Counted from the stretch's first letter, positions 8,843-19,087 are shown. The stretch is DNA of 64,000 nt from an uncultured Ruminococcus sp. (GCA_947627445.1 CANQWA010000005.1:19626-83625); one strand, 5' to 3'. Translations and numbers: made by a program. The notes: generated by a model not told the origin, from the letters alone.

Positions 8843-9991
8843 TCAATGGCGATCCAGAATATTAAAAATAGCTGTCAAATCGTCATCCATTGCACTGCTT
8901 CTCGGCTGTGCCTGAGGCTGTACCGGAGCAGACGGTTTGCCGCCGCTGACCTTTACGTCCTGAATCAGGGGATTGTCCACCTGGATGGGCTCTTCCGTCG
9001 AAGCTTTCTCCCCTGCCTCAGATGCATCATCGTCAATATCAAAACCTGCTGCAATCACTGTAATGGTCATCTCATCCTGCATGTCTTCCTTGAAAGAAGT
9101 ACCGAAGATGAATTCCACATTATCGGCAGCCTTGTCTGTGATCATCTTGGTTGCATTATCCACATCCGTAGACAAGATATCCTCACTCATAGCAATATTG
9201 ATGAGCAGTCGCTTTGCACCAGCAATCGAGGTTTCCAGCAGCGGACTTGCGATAACTGCATTTGCAGCTTCCTTTGCCTTGTCCTTGCCGGATCCGTGAC
9301 CAATCGCCATATGCGCATAGCCAGCGCCCTTCATAATGGTAGAAACATCTGCGAAATCCAGATTGATATAGCCCTCTTCCACAATCAAGTCAGAAATACT
9401 CTTGACACCGGTTTTCAGCACATCATCTGCCAGTGCAAAGGATTCCCGCATCGTCAAAGGCTTGTCCAGACCCTCCAGCAGCTTTTCATTGGGAATCACA
9501 ATCAGGGAGTCTACATACTGACGCAGCTGTTCGATGCCTTTTTCAGCCTGGTTCATTTTCTGTTCCCGCTCAAAAGCAAAGGGCTTTGTCACAACGGCAA
9601 CTGTCAGAATACCTGCTTCTTGTGCCAACCGGGCTACTACCGGAGCAGCACCTGTGCCTGTACCGCCGCCCATACCAGCAGTGATAAACACCATGTCTGC
9701 ACCCTTCAGTGCAGCCTCGATCTCATCTTTGTTTTCCTCAGCACTTTGTTGACCAACGCCCGGTCTATTGCCGGCACCACGCCCCTTGGTCAGCTTTGCG
9801 CCAATCTGGATCTTTGTGGTTGCTTTGGAATTATTCAATGCTTTTGCATCCGTGTTGATCGCAATATACTCAATATCATTGACATCAGAAGATGCCATAC
9901 AGTTCAGGGCATTACCGCCGCCGCCGCCGACACCAATCACCTTGATATTTACATCGGGGTCAAATGCATCTTCGTAGATAAAATCTGCCAT
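8843..9991 (-). CDS. ftsZ: Cell division protein FtsZ
   Basis: Tubulin-like GTPase that forms the Z-ring at mid-cell. The 382 residues show the glycine-rich start IKVIGVGGGGGNALN, the tubulin signature GGGTGTGAAPVVA, the T7-loop region (VDNATKMITDKA and following) and a conserved C-terminal peptide DDLTAIFNILDRH that binds membrane tethers. Start ATG 9991 follows GTAGGAGGAAACAAGAA; the track's 11 extra residues are upstream of this site. It is last in the dcw cluster, has its own plausible promoter, and is followed by a terminator. No ftsA lies between ftsQ and ftsZ. Confidence 0.97.
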   Translation of the reverse strand: MADFIYEDAFDPDVNIKVIGVGGGGGNALNCMASSDVNDIEYIAINTDAKALNNSKATTKIQIGAKLTKGRGAGNRPGVGQQSAEENKDEIEAALKGADMVFITAGMGGGTGTGAAPVVARLAQEAGILTVAVVTKPFAFEREQKMNQAEKGIEQLRQYVDSLIVIPNEKLLEGLDKPLTMRESFALADDVLKTGVKSISDLIVEEGYINLDFADVSTIMKGAGYAHMAIGHGSGKDKAKEAANAVIASPLLETSIAGAKRLLINIAMSEDILSTDVDNATKMITDKAADNVEFIFGTSFKEDMQDEMTITVIAAGFDIDDDASEAGEKASTEEPIQVDNPLIQDVKVSGGKPSAPVQPQAQPRSSAMDDDLTAIFNILDRH

Positions 9992-10085
9992 TTCTTGTTT
10001 CCTCCTACAGGTACTTCTATCCATATTCGTGTCTCAAGCCTCTATATCGCAGGCATAAACCGGAATCTCTGAAAATACACTTATT

Positions 10086-10114
10086 ATCTTACCACATTTC
10101 AGCCAACATTGCAA
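10086..10114 (-). promoter_or_regulatory. Probable ftsZ promoter
   Basis: Minus strand TTGCAA, 17 bases, TAAGAT, about 90 bases before ATG 9991 in the 200-base gap between ftsQ and ftsZ. Confidence 0.5.
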
Positions 10115-10225
10115 GTCTTTTTTGAAAATAAATTTATTTTTCATTTTATGACAAGTTTTTTCCGGCAAAATCACCTATTTTTTATAATATTGACTATATT
10201 TTAACAACTTGTCCGATACAGGCTT

Positions 10226-11149
10226 TTACTGCCAGTCATTCTCCACAGAAACGGTTTCTGTGGTAGTAGAAATCGGATTGCCGCTTTCGTCCGTCTCCGC
10301 TATCGGATCACCATTTTCATCGGTGGCAATGGTCACTATCGGAAGGGTCGTCTGCAATTCCACGGCATCCTTGTCCCGATAGGAGCATTGATTGTCTCCG
10401 ATCATATACAGATAGCCAGTCTTATCCTCTGCCAGCTGACCCATCACCGTCTGTGCCAGCGTGATCTTATATGCCATATCGCTCCAGTTTCCCATGGCAA
10501 AACGAATACGTCCGTCAAAAGTGAGCACAATTTCATATTTATCTTCCAGATCAATGGAAGTGATGGGATATTCCAGATCTTCTGCCATGATCTTTTTCAG
10601 TGACTGAAAGATCTGATCCTTCTGCGGGTCTTTTGAGACAAGCATATCTCCCGCTTCCCGTGTCTCCGGATGATATCCAGTGACGACGGGTAGATCGTCG
10701 TTCATTTCCGGGCTGTTCCGTAAAATCTTTCCAATGGCACTGATCTGTAACGTGCCGTTTTCGTCCACAATATTATAAGAAGCATTGCTGGGCGTCACTG
10801 TGATCACCAGTTTGTCGGGAAATGATTTTTTCACCGTTACCCCGTCCACAAAAACCAGCTGGTTCAGGACGTTTTCCTCTGTTTCCTCCCGGTTCAGGCG
10901 CATCATATTGTCCCCGGTATGTACACCGGAAGCCTTTGCAATATCCTCAGCCGTATACTGAGGTGCGCTTCCGGCAATCTCAATGGTTTGTATGTTAAAA
11001 AACACAGTTCTGGATAGGGCAATGCCAATGCAAACCACCAGTGCCGTTACCACCAAACCATATAGCGAATGCATACGGTTTCGCCGGCGCATCCGCCGGT
11101 TATTTGCATTGTGCTGAATTCCGGTTTTTTCCACATCCTGCATCTGCAT
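10226..11149 (-). CDS. ftsQ: Cell division protein FtsQ/DivIB
   Basis: Bitopic divisome protein linking FtsL/DivIC to septal peptidoglycan synthesis. A basic cytoplasmic N-terminus (NNRRMRRRNRM) is followed by one membrane segment (residues 28-48, LYGLVVTALVVCIGIAL), a POTRA domain (FFNIQTIEIAGSAPQYTAEDI to FVDGVTVKKSFPDKLVITV) and a beta domain ending about residue 265. The tail is acidic and rich in Thr/Glu. ATG 11149 follows GGAGGAACAGCA. The gene is 33 bases downstream of murA. Confidence 0.9.
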   Translation of the reverse strand: MQMQDVEKTGIQHNANNRRMRRRNRMHSLYGLVVTALVVCIGIALSRTVFFNIQTIEIAGSAPQYTAEDIAKASGVHTGDNMMRLNREETEENVLNQLVFVDGVTVKKSFPDKLVITVTPSNASYNIVDENGTLQISAIGKILRNSPEMNDDLPVVTGYHPETREAGDMLVSKDPQKDQIFQSLKKIMAEDLEYPITSIDLEDKYEIVLTFDGRIRFAMGNWSDMAYKITLAQTVMGQLAEDKTGYLYMIGDNQCSYRDKDAVELQTTLPIVTIATDENGDPIAETDESGNPISTTTETVSVENDWQ

Positions 11150-11182
11150 TGCTGTTCCTCCATCCTTCTGGCTGCATTGCCG

Positions 11183-12439
11183 TCAATTCTCCCGGCGTAT
11201 GCTTGCCCCCAACTTTTGAAACGTCTGCTCTATGGCTTCATAGCCTCGATCAATATGGGCAATTTGCCGTATTTCTGTTGTTCCCTGGGCTGCCAGACCA
11301 GCCAGCACCATTGCGGCACCGCCTCTCAGATCCGTTGCCGTCACCGAAGCGCCGCTGAGGAACCGCACGCCTCTTACCACAGCGATCCTGCCGGAAACAC
11401 GAATCTTTGCGCCCATCTTCACCAGGGCATCGACGTGGCGGTAACGGTTCTCGAAGATATTTTCCTCAAACACTGTTACACCATCCGCCACGGAGAACAT
11501 TGCCATCAGAATCGCCTGGACATCTGTCGGAAATCCCGGGTGAGGCATGGTCTGCAAAAAGGGCACTGCCTTTAATCTCCGGGGTGCCATCAGATGTACA
11601 CAATCTGTTTCCTCATAAATCCGGCAGCCCGCCTGGCGAAGCACCGGCAGCACATTCTGCATGGGTTCACCGCTTGTGCCCCGAAGGCAGATGGTTCCGC
11701 CGGTGATCGCTCCCGCACTGAGATATGTGATGCCGGCAATGCGATCCGGCATAATGGCATAGGTACAGCCATGCAGCACTTTGACGCCTTCAATGACAAT
11801 TGTTCCTTCACCGTCACCGGACAAATTTGCACCGCAACTCCGGAGAAAACCAGCCAGATCGCAGATCTCCGGCTCTCTTGCCGCATTGTGCAATGTTGTC
11901 CTTCCCTTTGCCAGCACAGCCGCCAGCATGACATTTTCTGTTGCTCCCACAGAAGGAAAGGGCAGATGAATTTCTGCACCGTGCAGCCCCTTCGGCGCGG
12001 CTGCCTCTAACTGACCACCGCTGATCGTAAACACTGCACCCATCTGCCGCAAGGCTTCCAAGTGCATATCAATTGGGCGTGGTCCAAGCTCACAGCCCCC
12101 GGGATAAGAAACATGACATGTACCCGCCCGTCCCAGCACAGCGCCTAAAAATATAATGGACGACCGCATCTCCTGCATCAGGTTTTCGGGAATGGTATCT
12201 GACCGCAATTCAGGGACAGACACGGTCACCGCATGCTCCTGGATAGCGCATCTGCCGCCCAGATGTGTCAAGATGCGACAGGCTGCAAATACATCCGTCA
12301 GCCGAGGGCAGTTTTTCAATATGGTTTCACCATGACAAAGCAGCGTACCTGCCAGAATGGGAAGTGCGCTGTTTTTTGCGCCATGTAGTAAAATCTCGCC
12401 TTCCAAGGGTACGCCGCCGTCAATTATCAGCTTCTGCAA
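11183..12439 (-). CDS. murA: UDP-N-acetylglucosamine 1-carboxyvinyltransferase MurA
   Basis: First committed step of peptidoglycan synthesis: transfer of enolpyruvate from PEP to UDP-GlcNAc, the target of fosfomycin. The 418 residues include GAKNSALPILAG at the N-terminus and the active-site loop PGGCELGPRPIDMH with the PEP-binding cysteine in place. The start codon is TTG 12439 (reads MQKLIIDGG) behind GAGGTGATGCGGA. Most Firmicutes have two murA genes; only one is visible here. It lies between murG and ftsQ. Confidence 0.94.
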   Translation of the reverse strand: MQKLIIDGGVPLEGEILLHGAKNSALPILAGTLLCHGETILKNCPRLTDVFAACRILTHLGGRCAIQEHAVTVSVPELRSDTIPENLMQEMRSSIIFLGAVLGRAGTCHVSYPGGCELGPRPIDMHLEALRQMGAVFTISGGQLEAAAPKGLHGAEIHLPFPSVGATENVMLAAVLAKGRTTLHNAAREPEICDLAGFLRSCGANLSGDGEGTIVIEGVKVLHGCTYAIMPDRIAGITYLSAGAITGGTICLRGTSGEPMQNVLPVLRQAGCRIYEETDCVHLMAPRRLKAVPFLQTMPHPGFPTDVQAILMAMFSVADGVTVFEENIFENRYRHVDALVKMGAKIRVSGRIAVVRGVRFLSGASVTATDLRGGAAMVLAGLAAQGTTEIRQIAHIDRGYEAIEQTFQKLGASIRREN

Positions 12440-12507
12440 TCCGCATCACCTCGTTTTTATTCTCAGTGTATGCGAAATCCGCCGGGTTGGTTCTTAGGCG
12501 GAACGAC

Positions 12508-13626
12508 TTATACCAACAAAGAAGCGATCACCTTCCAGATACGTTCATTGATATCGGATATCTCGAGAGATTTTGCCTGATGGGACATGTTTGTCAGTTC
12601 GGCAGGGTTATTGTACAAGCGCTCTACTTCCTGAATGATCCGCTGAGGCGAGGCATCCTTTTGTTCTATGACAATTGCTGCACCGGCATCCCCCAGCACA
12701 TTGGCATTATGTAACTGATGATTGCCGGTGACAATGGGTGAGGGTATTAGGATCGACCCTCTGCCAACCGCTTCCAATTCTGCCAATGTGGATGCACCGG
12801 AACGGCAGATCACCAGATCGGCTGCCGCCAGACAGATATCCATATCATGGATATATTCTGTGATCCTCAGCCGGTCGCTGTTTAGCGGAATGCCGGCTTT
12901 TTCCATCGCCTGCGGAAAGCTGTCCTTTCCCATACCGCCGTAACCGTGAATGTGGTTGATATCCAAACCGTTTTTCACATGCCACGGAATCAGCTCTGCC
13001 ATTGCCTCATTGATACAGCCTGCACCCAGACTGCCGCCGAAGGACAAAATACACATTCTGTCATCAAAACCAAGCTTTTTTCGTGCTACCGCCTTATCCG
13101 GCTTTGACATTCCTCCCCGCACCGGCAGACCAGTCACGGTGTACGGACACTGGGGATGCAAAAAATCCAACGCTTTTTCCACTGTCAGCATTACATGGCT
13201 GACCTCTTTGGAAAGCATCTTATTGGTCACACCAGGAAAAGCATTCTGCTCATGAATGGCGCAGGGAATGCCCATTTTTGCCGCTGCATGCAGGATTGGT
13301 CCTGCCACATAGCCCCCTGTACCAATGGCAATATCCGGCTGGAACTCCTTCAAGATCTTCTTTGCTCTGGGCTGAGAGCCAGCAAGATAATATACTGCCT
13401 GAATGTTTCGTTTGATATTTTTCAGGTTCAGCTTTCGCTGAAAGCCTGCTACATGCATGGTTTCCATCCGGTAGCCCGCCTGGGGCACAAGCTTCGCCTC
13501 CATACCATTCGGCGTTCCCACAAATAGAAACTCTGCATCCGGCTGATGCTCCCGAATAATCGAAGCGATTGCCAATGCCGGATTGATATGCCCGCCTGTG
13601 CCGCCTCCTGCTAATAATACTTTCAC
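12508..13626 (-). CDS. murG: MurG, lipid II synthase
   Basis: Membrane-associated GT28 glycosyltransferase that adds GlcNAc to lipid I to make lipid II. The N-terminal glycine loop LLAGGGTGGHINPALA is diagnostic, followed by IGTGGYVAGP and the donor-site block RSGASTLAELEAVGRGSILIPSP. I place the start at GTG 13626 (VKVLLAGGG) because GGAGGCTTTTCT sits just upstream; the track's extra 21 residues are not typical of MurG. The result is 372 residues. It directly follows ftsW; murD is absent from the usual position upstream. Confidence 0.95.
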   Translation of the reverse strand: MKVLLAGGGTGGHINPALAIASIIREHQPDAEFLFVGTPNGMEAKLVPQAGYRMETMHVAGFQRKLNLKNIKRNIQAVYYLAGSQPRAKKILKEFQPDIAIGTGGYVAGPILHAAAKMGIPCAIHEQNAFPGVTNKMLSKEVSHVMLTVEKALDFLHPQCPYTVTGLPVRGGMSKPDKAVARKKLGFDDRMCILSFGGSLGAGCINEAMAELIPWHVKNGLDINHIHGYGGMGKDSFPQAMEKAGIPLNSDRLRITEYIHDMDICLAAADLVICRSGASTLAELEAVGRGSILIPSPIVTGNHQLHNANVLGDAGAAIVIEQKDASPQRIIQEVERLYNNPAELTNMSHQAKSLEISDINERIWKVIASLLV

Positions 13627-13709
13627 AGAAAAGCCTCCATTCTTAGAATCTGCCCTCATCAGAAATCCATCGGAAAAATGCGTATGCATCTTCTTGTGAA
13701 GATAGATTC

Positions 13710-14951
13710 TTATCCTATTTCCCCTGTTTGCTGCCGAGAGCCGACCGTATCCGTTGTCACTTTTCCTTTCACACGATACCGTGTCCGGGAGATATTTAGA
13801 ACAATCCCCATTTCTGCCAATTGCAGAATCAATGCCGTTCCGCCGTAGCTAAAAAAAGGCAGACTGATACCGGTATTTGGAATCAGATTGCTGACAACCG
13901 CAATATTCAGAAATGCCTGTAATCCGATATGTGTCGTCAGACCGATGGCAACCAGCATACCGAATTTATCTCTGGCGCAGGAAGCAATATGAAATCCTCG
14001 GATCACCAGAAGAATAAACAGCAGCACTACCGTCAGTGCCCCCACAAAGCCCAGTTCCTCACAAACAATGGAAAATACAAAGTCGTTCTGTGTTTCCGGG
14101 AGGTACAGATATTTCTGCCGGGATTCCCCCAGCCCCAGTCCGAAAAATCCGCCTGAGCCGATGGCAATGAGAGACTGACATGTCTGCCAGGTGTCATTCA
14201 GGCTATCGGAAAAGGGATCCCGCCAGGATTGGAGACGCTTTCCAATATAGTCATAGCTGTCCATCATCAGAAATCCGATCAAAGCAGCGGCAGCCATTGC
14301 AATCAGACCAACGATAAACAGCTGCTTCAGACTTGCACCGCCTACAAAAATCAGAATAATACAGAGACATGCCACAATGACTGTTGCAGAAAGATGCGGT
14401 TCTTTGATCAGAAGTGCAGCCACCAGCGCCATAGCAAGAAGCAGCGGCAGCGTGCCCTTCAAGAAGAAACGCATGTTATCATAATTCTTATCAATCACAT
14501 AGGCAAAGAAAATGACAATGCCGATCTTCATCAGTTCCGAGGGCTGAAAGTTAAAGCTGCCAATGACAATCCATCGGGTTGCACCCTTTTCTGTAAAGCC
14601 AATGCCCGGTATAAAAACCATTATCAACAGTATGACAGGTATCACATAGGCGCAGATCGCAATCAACGGCTTCTGGAATATATGATAATCCACTGCACAG
14701 AGAACGCACATGATGACCAGCCCTAAAATGGCATTTTTGATTTGATTGTATGCATAAAATGTGCCTGCTTCACCTTTGGCGATTGCCCATGCGTAACTGG
14801 CAGAAAACATCATGATAATACCGATAACCAGCAGCGCAATGACGATCAGAAAAAATGCAATGTCCACTTCGCCGTACCGGATATCTCTCTGCCACAGGGG
14901 TAGATTAAACCGATGCTTCTTTTTTGCTGTTTTTGCAGTCACCTCTGCCAT
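13710..14951 (-). CDS. ftsW: FtsW/SpoVE, SEDS peptidoglycan polymerase
   Basis: SEDS-family glycosyltransferase that polymerises lipid II at the septum with its cognate class B PBP (here the SpoVD-like protein). The 413-residue protein has about ten membrane segments starting at residue 31. Typical blocks are present: FNFQPSELMKIG, the extracellular LPETQNDFVFSIVCEELGFVG and NTGISLPFFSYGG. Start ATG 14951 (MAEVTAKTAKK) follows GGAGGCTGCAT. In spore formers the dcw copy may be SpoVE rather than FtsW, which cannot be separated by eye. Confidence 0.93.
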   Translation of the reverse strand: MAEVTAKTAKKKHRFNLPLWQRDIRYGEVDIAFFLIVIALLVIGIIMMFSASYAWAIAKGEAGTFYAYNQIKNAILGLVIMCVLCAVDYHIFQKPLIAICAYVIPVILLIMVFIPGIGFTEKGATRWIVIGSFNFQPSELMKIGIVIFFAYVIDKNYDNMRFFLKGTLPLLLAMALVAALLIKEPHLSATVIVACLCIILIFVGGASLKQLFIVGLIAMAAAALIGFLMMDSYDYIGKRLQSWRDPFSDSLNDTWQTCQSLIAIGSGGFFGLGLGESRQKYLYLPETQNDFVFSIVCEELGFVGALTVVLLFILLVIRGFHIASCARDKFGMLVAIGLTTHIGLQAFLNIAVVSNLIPNTGISLPFFSYGGTALILQLAEMGIVLNISRTRYRVKGKVTTDTVGSRQQTGEIG

Positions 14952-14985
14952 ATGCAGCCTCCTTTCCTTCGTGGGATGTCCCATC

Positions 14986-16014
14986 CTATATGAATACCAG
15001 TAAAAATCCGAGAATTCCGGTGATCAGCCCGAACAGTGAAAATGTAATGACAATTTTGTATTCACTGAAACCGCTCATCTCAAAATGATGATGAATGGGT
15101 GTCATCTTAAAAATTCTTCTGCCTTCGCCGGTTTTTTTCTTGGTATATTTGAAATATGTCACCTGGATCATCACAGACAGTGCCTCCAGGATATACACCA
15201 GCGCCACGAGAATCATGGTCAGATGCTCATGAGTTGCCAGACCGACTGCCGCAACGGAAGCACCCAAATACATAGAACCGGTATCTCCCATAAAGCATTT
15301 TGCCGGATGAAGATTCCACACCAAAAAGCCCAGACAGCCGCCTGCCAATGCTGTAGTGAAAAGGGTATATGTTTCCATATGAAGCTTGCTGCAAATCAGC
15401 GTCAGCAGCAGCATGGAGACCAGCGTCACTGTTCCGCAAAGGCCGTCTACACCGTCCGTGAGATTGACTGCATTGGTCAGATACAAAATCACCAGCACCA
15501 TCAGCGGATAATAGAACCACTTGATATCCAGATCCACAAAACCCAGTCCGATCACCGTACTGGTATCTCCCAGAAAATACATGGCTGCCAGCCAGAGTAT
15601 CGCTGCCACAACTTGCAAAACGATCTTCTGCATGGGCTTTAATCCCTCGTTCTGCTTCTTTGCCACCTTGGCAAAATCATCAATAAAGCCGATGATGCCA
15701 AACAGCAGACAAAACAGCAGACAACTCAGCACCTGCAATGCTTCCCGATCCACCAGCAGTGATGTGACATCGGTCACCTTGACAAACCGGTATACGGCAT
15801 AACCCGCCGCTGCAGCAACCATACTTCCTACCATAAACAGAATACCGCCCATAGTGGGTGTACCCTGTTTGTTTGCGTGCCATTTCGGTCCGAATTCTAC
15901 TTTGATGGGCTGCCCGAATTTTAGCTTATGCAGCCAGGGCAACAAAATTTTTCCGCCAAAGGCTGCCACTGCAAATGCCAGCAATCCTACAGCTATGTTG
16001 ATCCAGAACGGCAT
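14986..16014 (-). CDS. mraY: MraY, phospho-MurNAc-pentapeptide transferase
   Basis: Integral membrane enzyme that forms lipid I from UDP-MurNAc-pentapeptide and undecaprenyl phosphate. Signature blocks are GTPTMGGILF near the N-terminus, GFIDDFAKV with the catalytic aspartates, NLTDGVDGL, GDTGSMYLGA and TPIHHHFEMSG near the C-terminus. AGGAGGA abuts ATG 16023, so I prefer ATG 16014 with 9-base spacing (MPFWINIAVG, 342 residues). Either start nearly touches the murF stop, pointing to coupling. ftsW follows directly rather than murD. Confidence 0.94.
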   Translation of the reverse strand: MPFWINIAVGLLAFAVAAFGGKILLPWLHKLKFGQPIKVEFGPKWHANKQGTPTMGGILFMVGSMVAAAAGYAVYRFVKVTDVTSLLVDREALQVLSCLLFCLLFGIIGFIDDFAKVAKKQNEGLKPMQKIVLQVVAAILWLAAMYFLGDTSTVIGLGFVDLDIKWFYYPLMVLVILYLTNAVNLTDGVDGLCGTVTLVSMLLLTLICSKLHMETYTLFTTALAGGCLGFLVWNLHPAKCFMGDTGSMYLGASVAAVGLATHEHLTMILVALVYILEALSVMIQVTYFKYTKKKTGEGRRIFKMTPIHHHFEMSGFSEYKIVITFSLFGLITGILGFLLVFI

Positions 16015-16019
16015 GTGAC

Positions 16020-17375
16020 TCATTCCTCCTGTCCGAAAATTATCTCCATACATTCCTCCAGATGCATTCCGCGGCTCGCCTTAAACAACAGAATATCTTT
16101 CGGTCGGAGATACGCTTTCACCGCTTCACAAAGCTGCACCTGATCCAGAAATGCCGCTGCCTTTACAGGAGCAGCCGCCGGTGCAAGATGCTCTGATGAT
16201 TCCTTCCCATAGCAGAACAGCATATCCACGCCCGATGCAGAAACCATATTCCCCACCATGGCATGAAGCCGTCCCGACATTGCACCCAACTCCAGCATAT
16301 CTCCCAGCACAGCGATCCGTCTGCCGCTGCAAGGCATTTCTTTCAGCACATTCAGCGAAGCACGCATAGAATCCGGACTGGCATTATAACAGTCTGCAAT
16401 GATGGTATATGCACCCCGGCGTAAAATATTCTGCCGCAATCCCACTGTATGATATCGTTCCAGTGCGGCACAGATCTGTTCCGGTGCAATACCGGCAAGC
16501 TGTCCCACACAAAATGCTGCCAGCGCATTCATAATATTGTGGTCACCGGCACAGGGCAATGTCACCGGATAAGCTTTTCCATCCTGTGTCAGAACGGAAA
16601 AGTCCGTTTTTTCTGCACGGTGCACGATTTCCACTGCCCGGATATCTGCAGCATCCGTATGTATGCCATAGGTGAGAACCTTTCGCTTTAGGGAACCCTT
16701 CAGCGGTGCCAGGAGTTTATCATCCCCATTGACCACCAAAGGCGCATCTGCCGTCATGCCGTCTAAGATCTCCAGCTTTGCCTGTAAGATACCTTCCTGA
16801 GATTTCAAATTCTCGATATGGGAATATCCGATATTGGTGATGACGCCGACTGTGGGCTGTGCTGTTGAAGAAAGCCGGCTGATCTCTCCAAAGTGGGACA
16901 TGCCCATTTCAATGACCGCAGCCTCATGGCTGCGGTCCAGTCTCATAAGCGTTTTGGGTAAGCCGATCTCATTGTTCAGGTTGCCCTGGGTTTTCAGGGT
17001 AACAAACGCCGATTCCAACACACAGGCGATCATTTCCTTTGTAGTGGTTTTTCCTACGCTGCCAGTAATCCCCACCAGAAAGGGCTGGAATTTCTTCCGG
17101 TAAAACGCGCCGATTTTCAAAAGTGCAAGTGCTGTATTCTCTGTCACCAGACAAGGACATCCTTCAATGGGATGATCTGTCACAGCAGCAACTGCCCCTG
17201 CACCAATCGCTTCCGGCACAAAATCATGTCCGTCAAAGCGTTCTCCCCGAAGCGCCAGAAACAAACAGCCCTCCGGCAAATCCCGTGTATCTGTGCTGAC
17301 ACAAGAGATCCTTGCTTCCAGCGGTATCTCACAGTCCAGCACGTCTCCCAATTCTGACAGCATAAATGCTTCCAT
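16020..17375 (-). CDS. murF: MurF, UDP-MurNAc-tripeptide-D-Ala-D-Ala ligase
   Basis: ATP-dependent ligase that completes the UDP-MurNAc-pentapeptide. Mur-ligase order is visible: N-terminal substrate domain (CVSTDTRDLPEGCLFLALRGERFDG), ATP loop GITGSVGKTTTKEMIA, central VIEMGMSHFGEISRLS and C-terminal domain with DCYNASPDSMRASL and AVLGDMLELG. 451 residues; ATG 17375 follows GGAGGAGTTTTTAG. It lies 51 bases after murE. Confidence 0.95.
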   Translation of the reverse strand: MEAFMLSELGDVLDCEIPLEARISCVSTDTRDLPEGCLFLALRGERFDGHDFVPEAIGAGAVAAVTDHPIEGCPCLVTENTALALLKIGAFYRKKFQPFLVGITGSVGKTTTKEMIACVLESAFVTLKTQGNLNNEIGLPKTLMRLDRSHEAAVIEMGMSHFGEISRLSSTAQPTVGVITNIGYSHIENLKSQEGILQAKLEILDGMTADAPLVVNGDDKLLAPLKGSLKRKVLTYGIHTDAADIRAVEIVHRAEKTDFSVLTQDGKAYPVTLPCAGDHNIMNALAAFCVGQLAGIAPEQICAALERYHTVGLRQNILRRGAYTIIADCYNASPDSMRASLNVLKEMPCSGRRIAVLGDMLELGAMSGRLHAMVGNMVSASGVDMLFCYGKESSEHLAPAAAPVKAAAFLDQVQLCEAVKAYLRPKDILLFKASRGMHLEECMEIIFGQEE

Positions 17376-17426
17376 CTAAAAACTCCTCCGATTAAAAACC
17401 TGTTTTGTCTCTATGGTGTGCTGGCA

Positions 17427-18869
17427 CTACCGCTCCGGCACGTGGGGCAGACATTCTCTCACAATCTCCCGTTCATCCATATGAATATGCAAACCGCCGC
17501 TGAGGATCTGATAATCCTCATGCCCCTTTCCGGCAAGAACGATCACATCCTCCGGCTGTGCCAATTGCATACTACGCAGAATGGCTTCCTTCCGGTCTAC
17601 AACCACCTCATAAGGCACATCACGGTCTGTCAAACCCGTCAAAATTTCTGCAATGATTGCCTCGGGGTCTTCATCTCTGGGATTATCCGAAGTGACGATC
17701 AGCAAATCGGCGTATTTCGCCGCAGCTTTCGCCATTTTCGGACGCTTAGTATTGTCTCGGTTGCCGCCGCAGCCAAAGAGACAAATCAGTCTTCCTTTGG
17801 TGTACTCCTTGACACTGCGAAGAATATTTTCTATCGCATCCGGCGTATGGGCATAGTCACAGATCACGGTAAAATCTCTCCCGGTAGGAATCACTTCACA
17901 TCTGCCCCGGACACCGCTGCAGGTTTCCAATGCGGAAAGGATCTGTTTCAGCGGCAGCTTCCTTGTACAGCAGACAGCCAAAGCCGCCAATGCGTTGGAA
18001 ACGTTGAACATCCCAATGAGCTGAAGATTCACAGGAAAGGACTTATCATTGCAGCACAACCAGAAGCTTGTGCCGTCGGCTCTCAGCTTAATGGCATCCG
18101 CATAATAATCACCCCGTCCTTCAGTGCTATAGGTTTTTTTCGGACAGGAGATCTCCTCATAAAGCCTTTTTCCATAAGCATCGTCTATATTGATCACAGC
18201 ATAGTCGCATCGATGAAACAGCAGCTTTTTCGCCTGATAATAATTCTCCATGGTACCGTGATAATCCAAATGATCCTGGGTCAGATTGGTAAATACCGCA
18301 GCATCAAAATGAGTCACGCCGATCCGCTGCTGCACCAGACCAAAGGAAGAAACCTCCATGACTACATAGTCACAGCCTTCCTCTGCCATCCGGGCATACA
18401 GCGCCATGAGATCATACACAAAGGGGGTCGTATTCTCTGTATGAATAATCTTGTCACCGATCTCATTCTGTATCGTACCAATCAGTCCCACCTTATAGCC
18501 GCTTCTGGTCAGAATGTGCTTGATTACATTGGTGATGGTGGTTTTTCCGTTGGTTCCGGTCACACCAATAAAGTGCATCTTCCGTTCCGGATGTCCAAAC
18601 CAGGCTGCACAGAGCTTACCGTATAATGCCCGGGTATCCTCTGTGAGGATCTGCCGGTCTCCCAGCCCCAGATCGTGATCCGCAATGACAGCCGCAGCAC
18701 CCTTGTTCAAGACCTCTTCTGCCACTGTATGACCGTCAAAGCGTTCTCCCCGGATGCAGGCAAAGATCATACCCGGCTGTACCTTCCGGGAATCATCCGT
18801 CAATCCGGTGATTTCCTGATCCGGCAGAGCGGTCTCTGTCTCATGTTCCAGCAATGTGTATAACTGCAT
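17427..18869 (-). CDS. murE: MurE, UDP-MurNAc-tripeptide ligase, meso-DAP type
   Basis: Adds the third residue to UDP-MurNAc-L-Ala-D-Glu. The ATP loop is GVTGTNGKTTITN. The C-terminal motif TSDNPRDEDP carries DNPR, the signature of meso-diaminopimelate-specific enzymes, so the peptidoglycan is predicted to be A1gamma type. Two ATG codons (18875 and 18869) follow GGGGAAGGA; I prefer 18869 for spacing, giving 480 residues. A 211-base gap with a small hairpin separates it from spoVD. Confidence 0.94.
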   Translation of the reverse strand: MQLYTLLEHETETALPDQEITGLTDDSRKVQPGMIFACIRGERFDGHTVAEEVLNKGAAAVIADHDLGLGDRQILTEDTRALYGKLCAAWFGHPERKMHFIGVTGTNGKTTITNVIKHILTRSGYKVGLIGTIQNEIGDKIIHTENTTPFVYDLMALYARMAEEGCDYVVMEVSSFGLVQQRIGVTHFDAAVFTNLTQDHLDYHGTMENYYQAKKLLFHRCDYAVINIDDAYGKRLYEEISCPKKTYSTEGRGDYYADAIKLRADGTSFWLCCNDKSFPVNLQLIGMFNVSNALAALAVCCTRKLPLKQILSALETCSGVRGRCEVIPTGRDFTVICDYAHTPDAIENILRSVKEYTKGRLICLFGCGGNRDNTKRPKMAKAAAKYADLLIVTSDNPRDEDPEAIIAEILTGLTDRDVPYEVVVDRKEAILRSMQLAQPEDVIVLAGKGHEDYQILSGGLHIHMDEREIVRECLPHVPER

Positions 18870-19087
18870 GCTCATTCATTCCTTCCCCTTGCAGCATACC
18901 GAAATCTGCAAGTACGTGATCGAAATTCTATGATAGATTCTCGGGGGTATTTTTGGATATGATCTGAAATACTTGGATGGCAAGCCGATTTTTCGCAGGC
19001 ATACTTTATGCCTGGCAAAGAAAAATAACGCAGGAATGCGGAAAAGCGGCTTATCAGACAAGCGCTCTGCGATCGTGTCAACACCCC
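18870..19087 (-). other. Gap between spoVD and murE with a small hairpin
   Basis: A perfect 8-bp hairpin (CAGGCATA / TATGCCTG, 3-base loop, 18996-19014) lies here without a following T-run. No convincing promoter or ORF is seen. Confidence 0.5.
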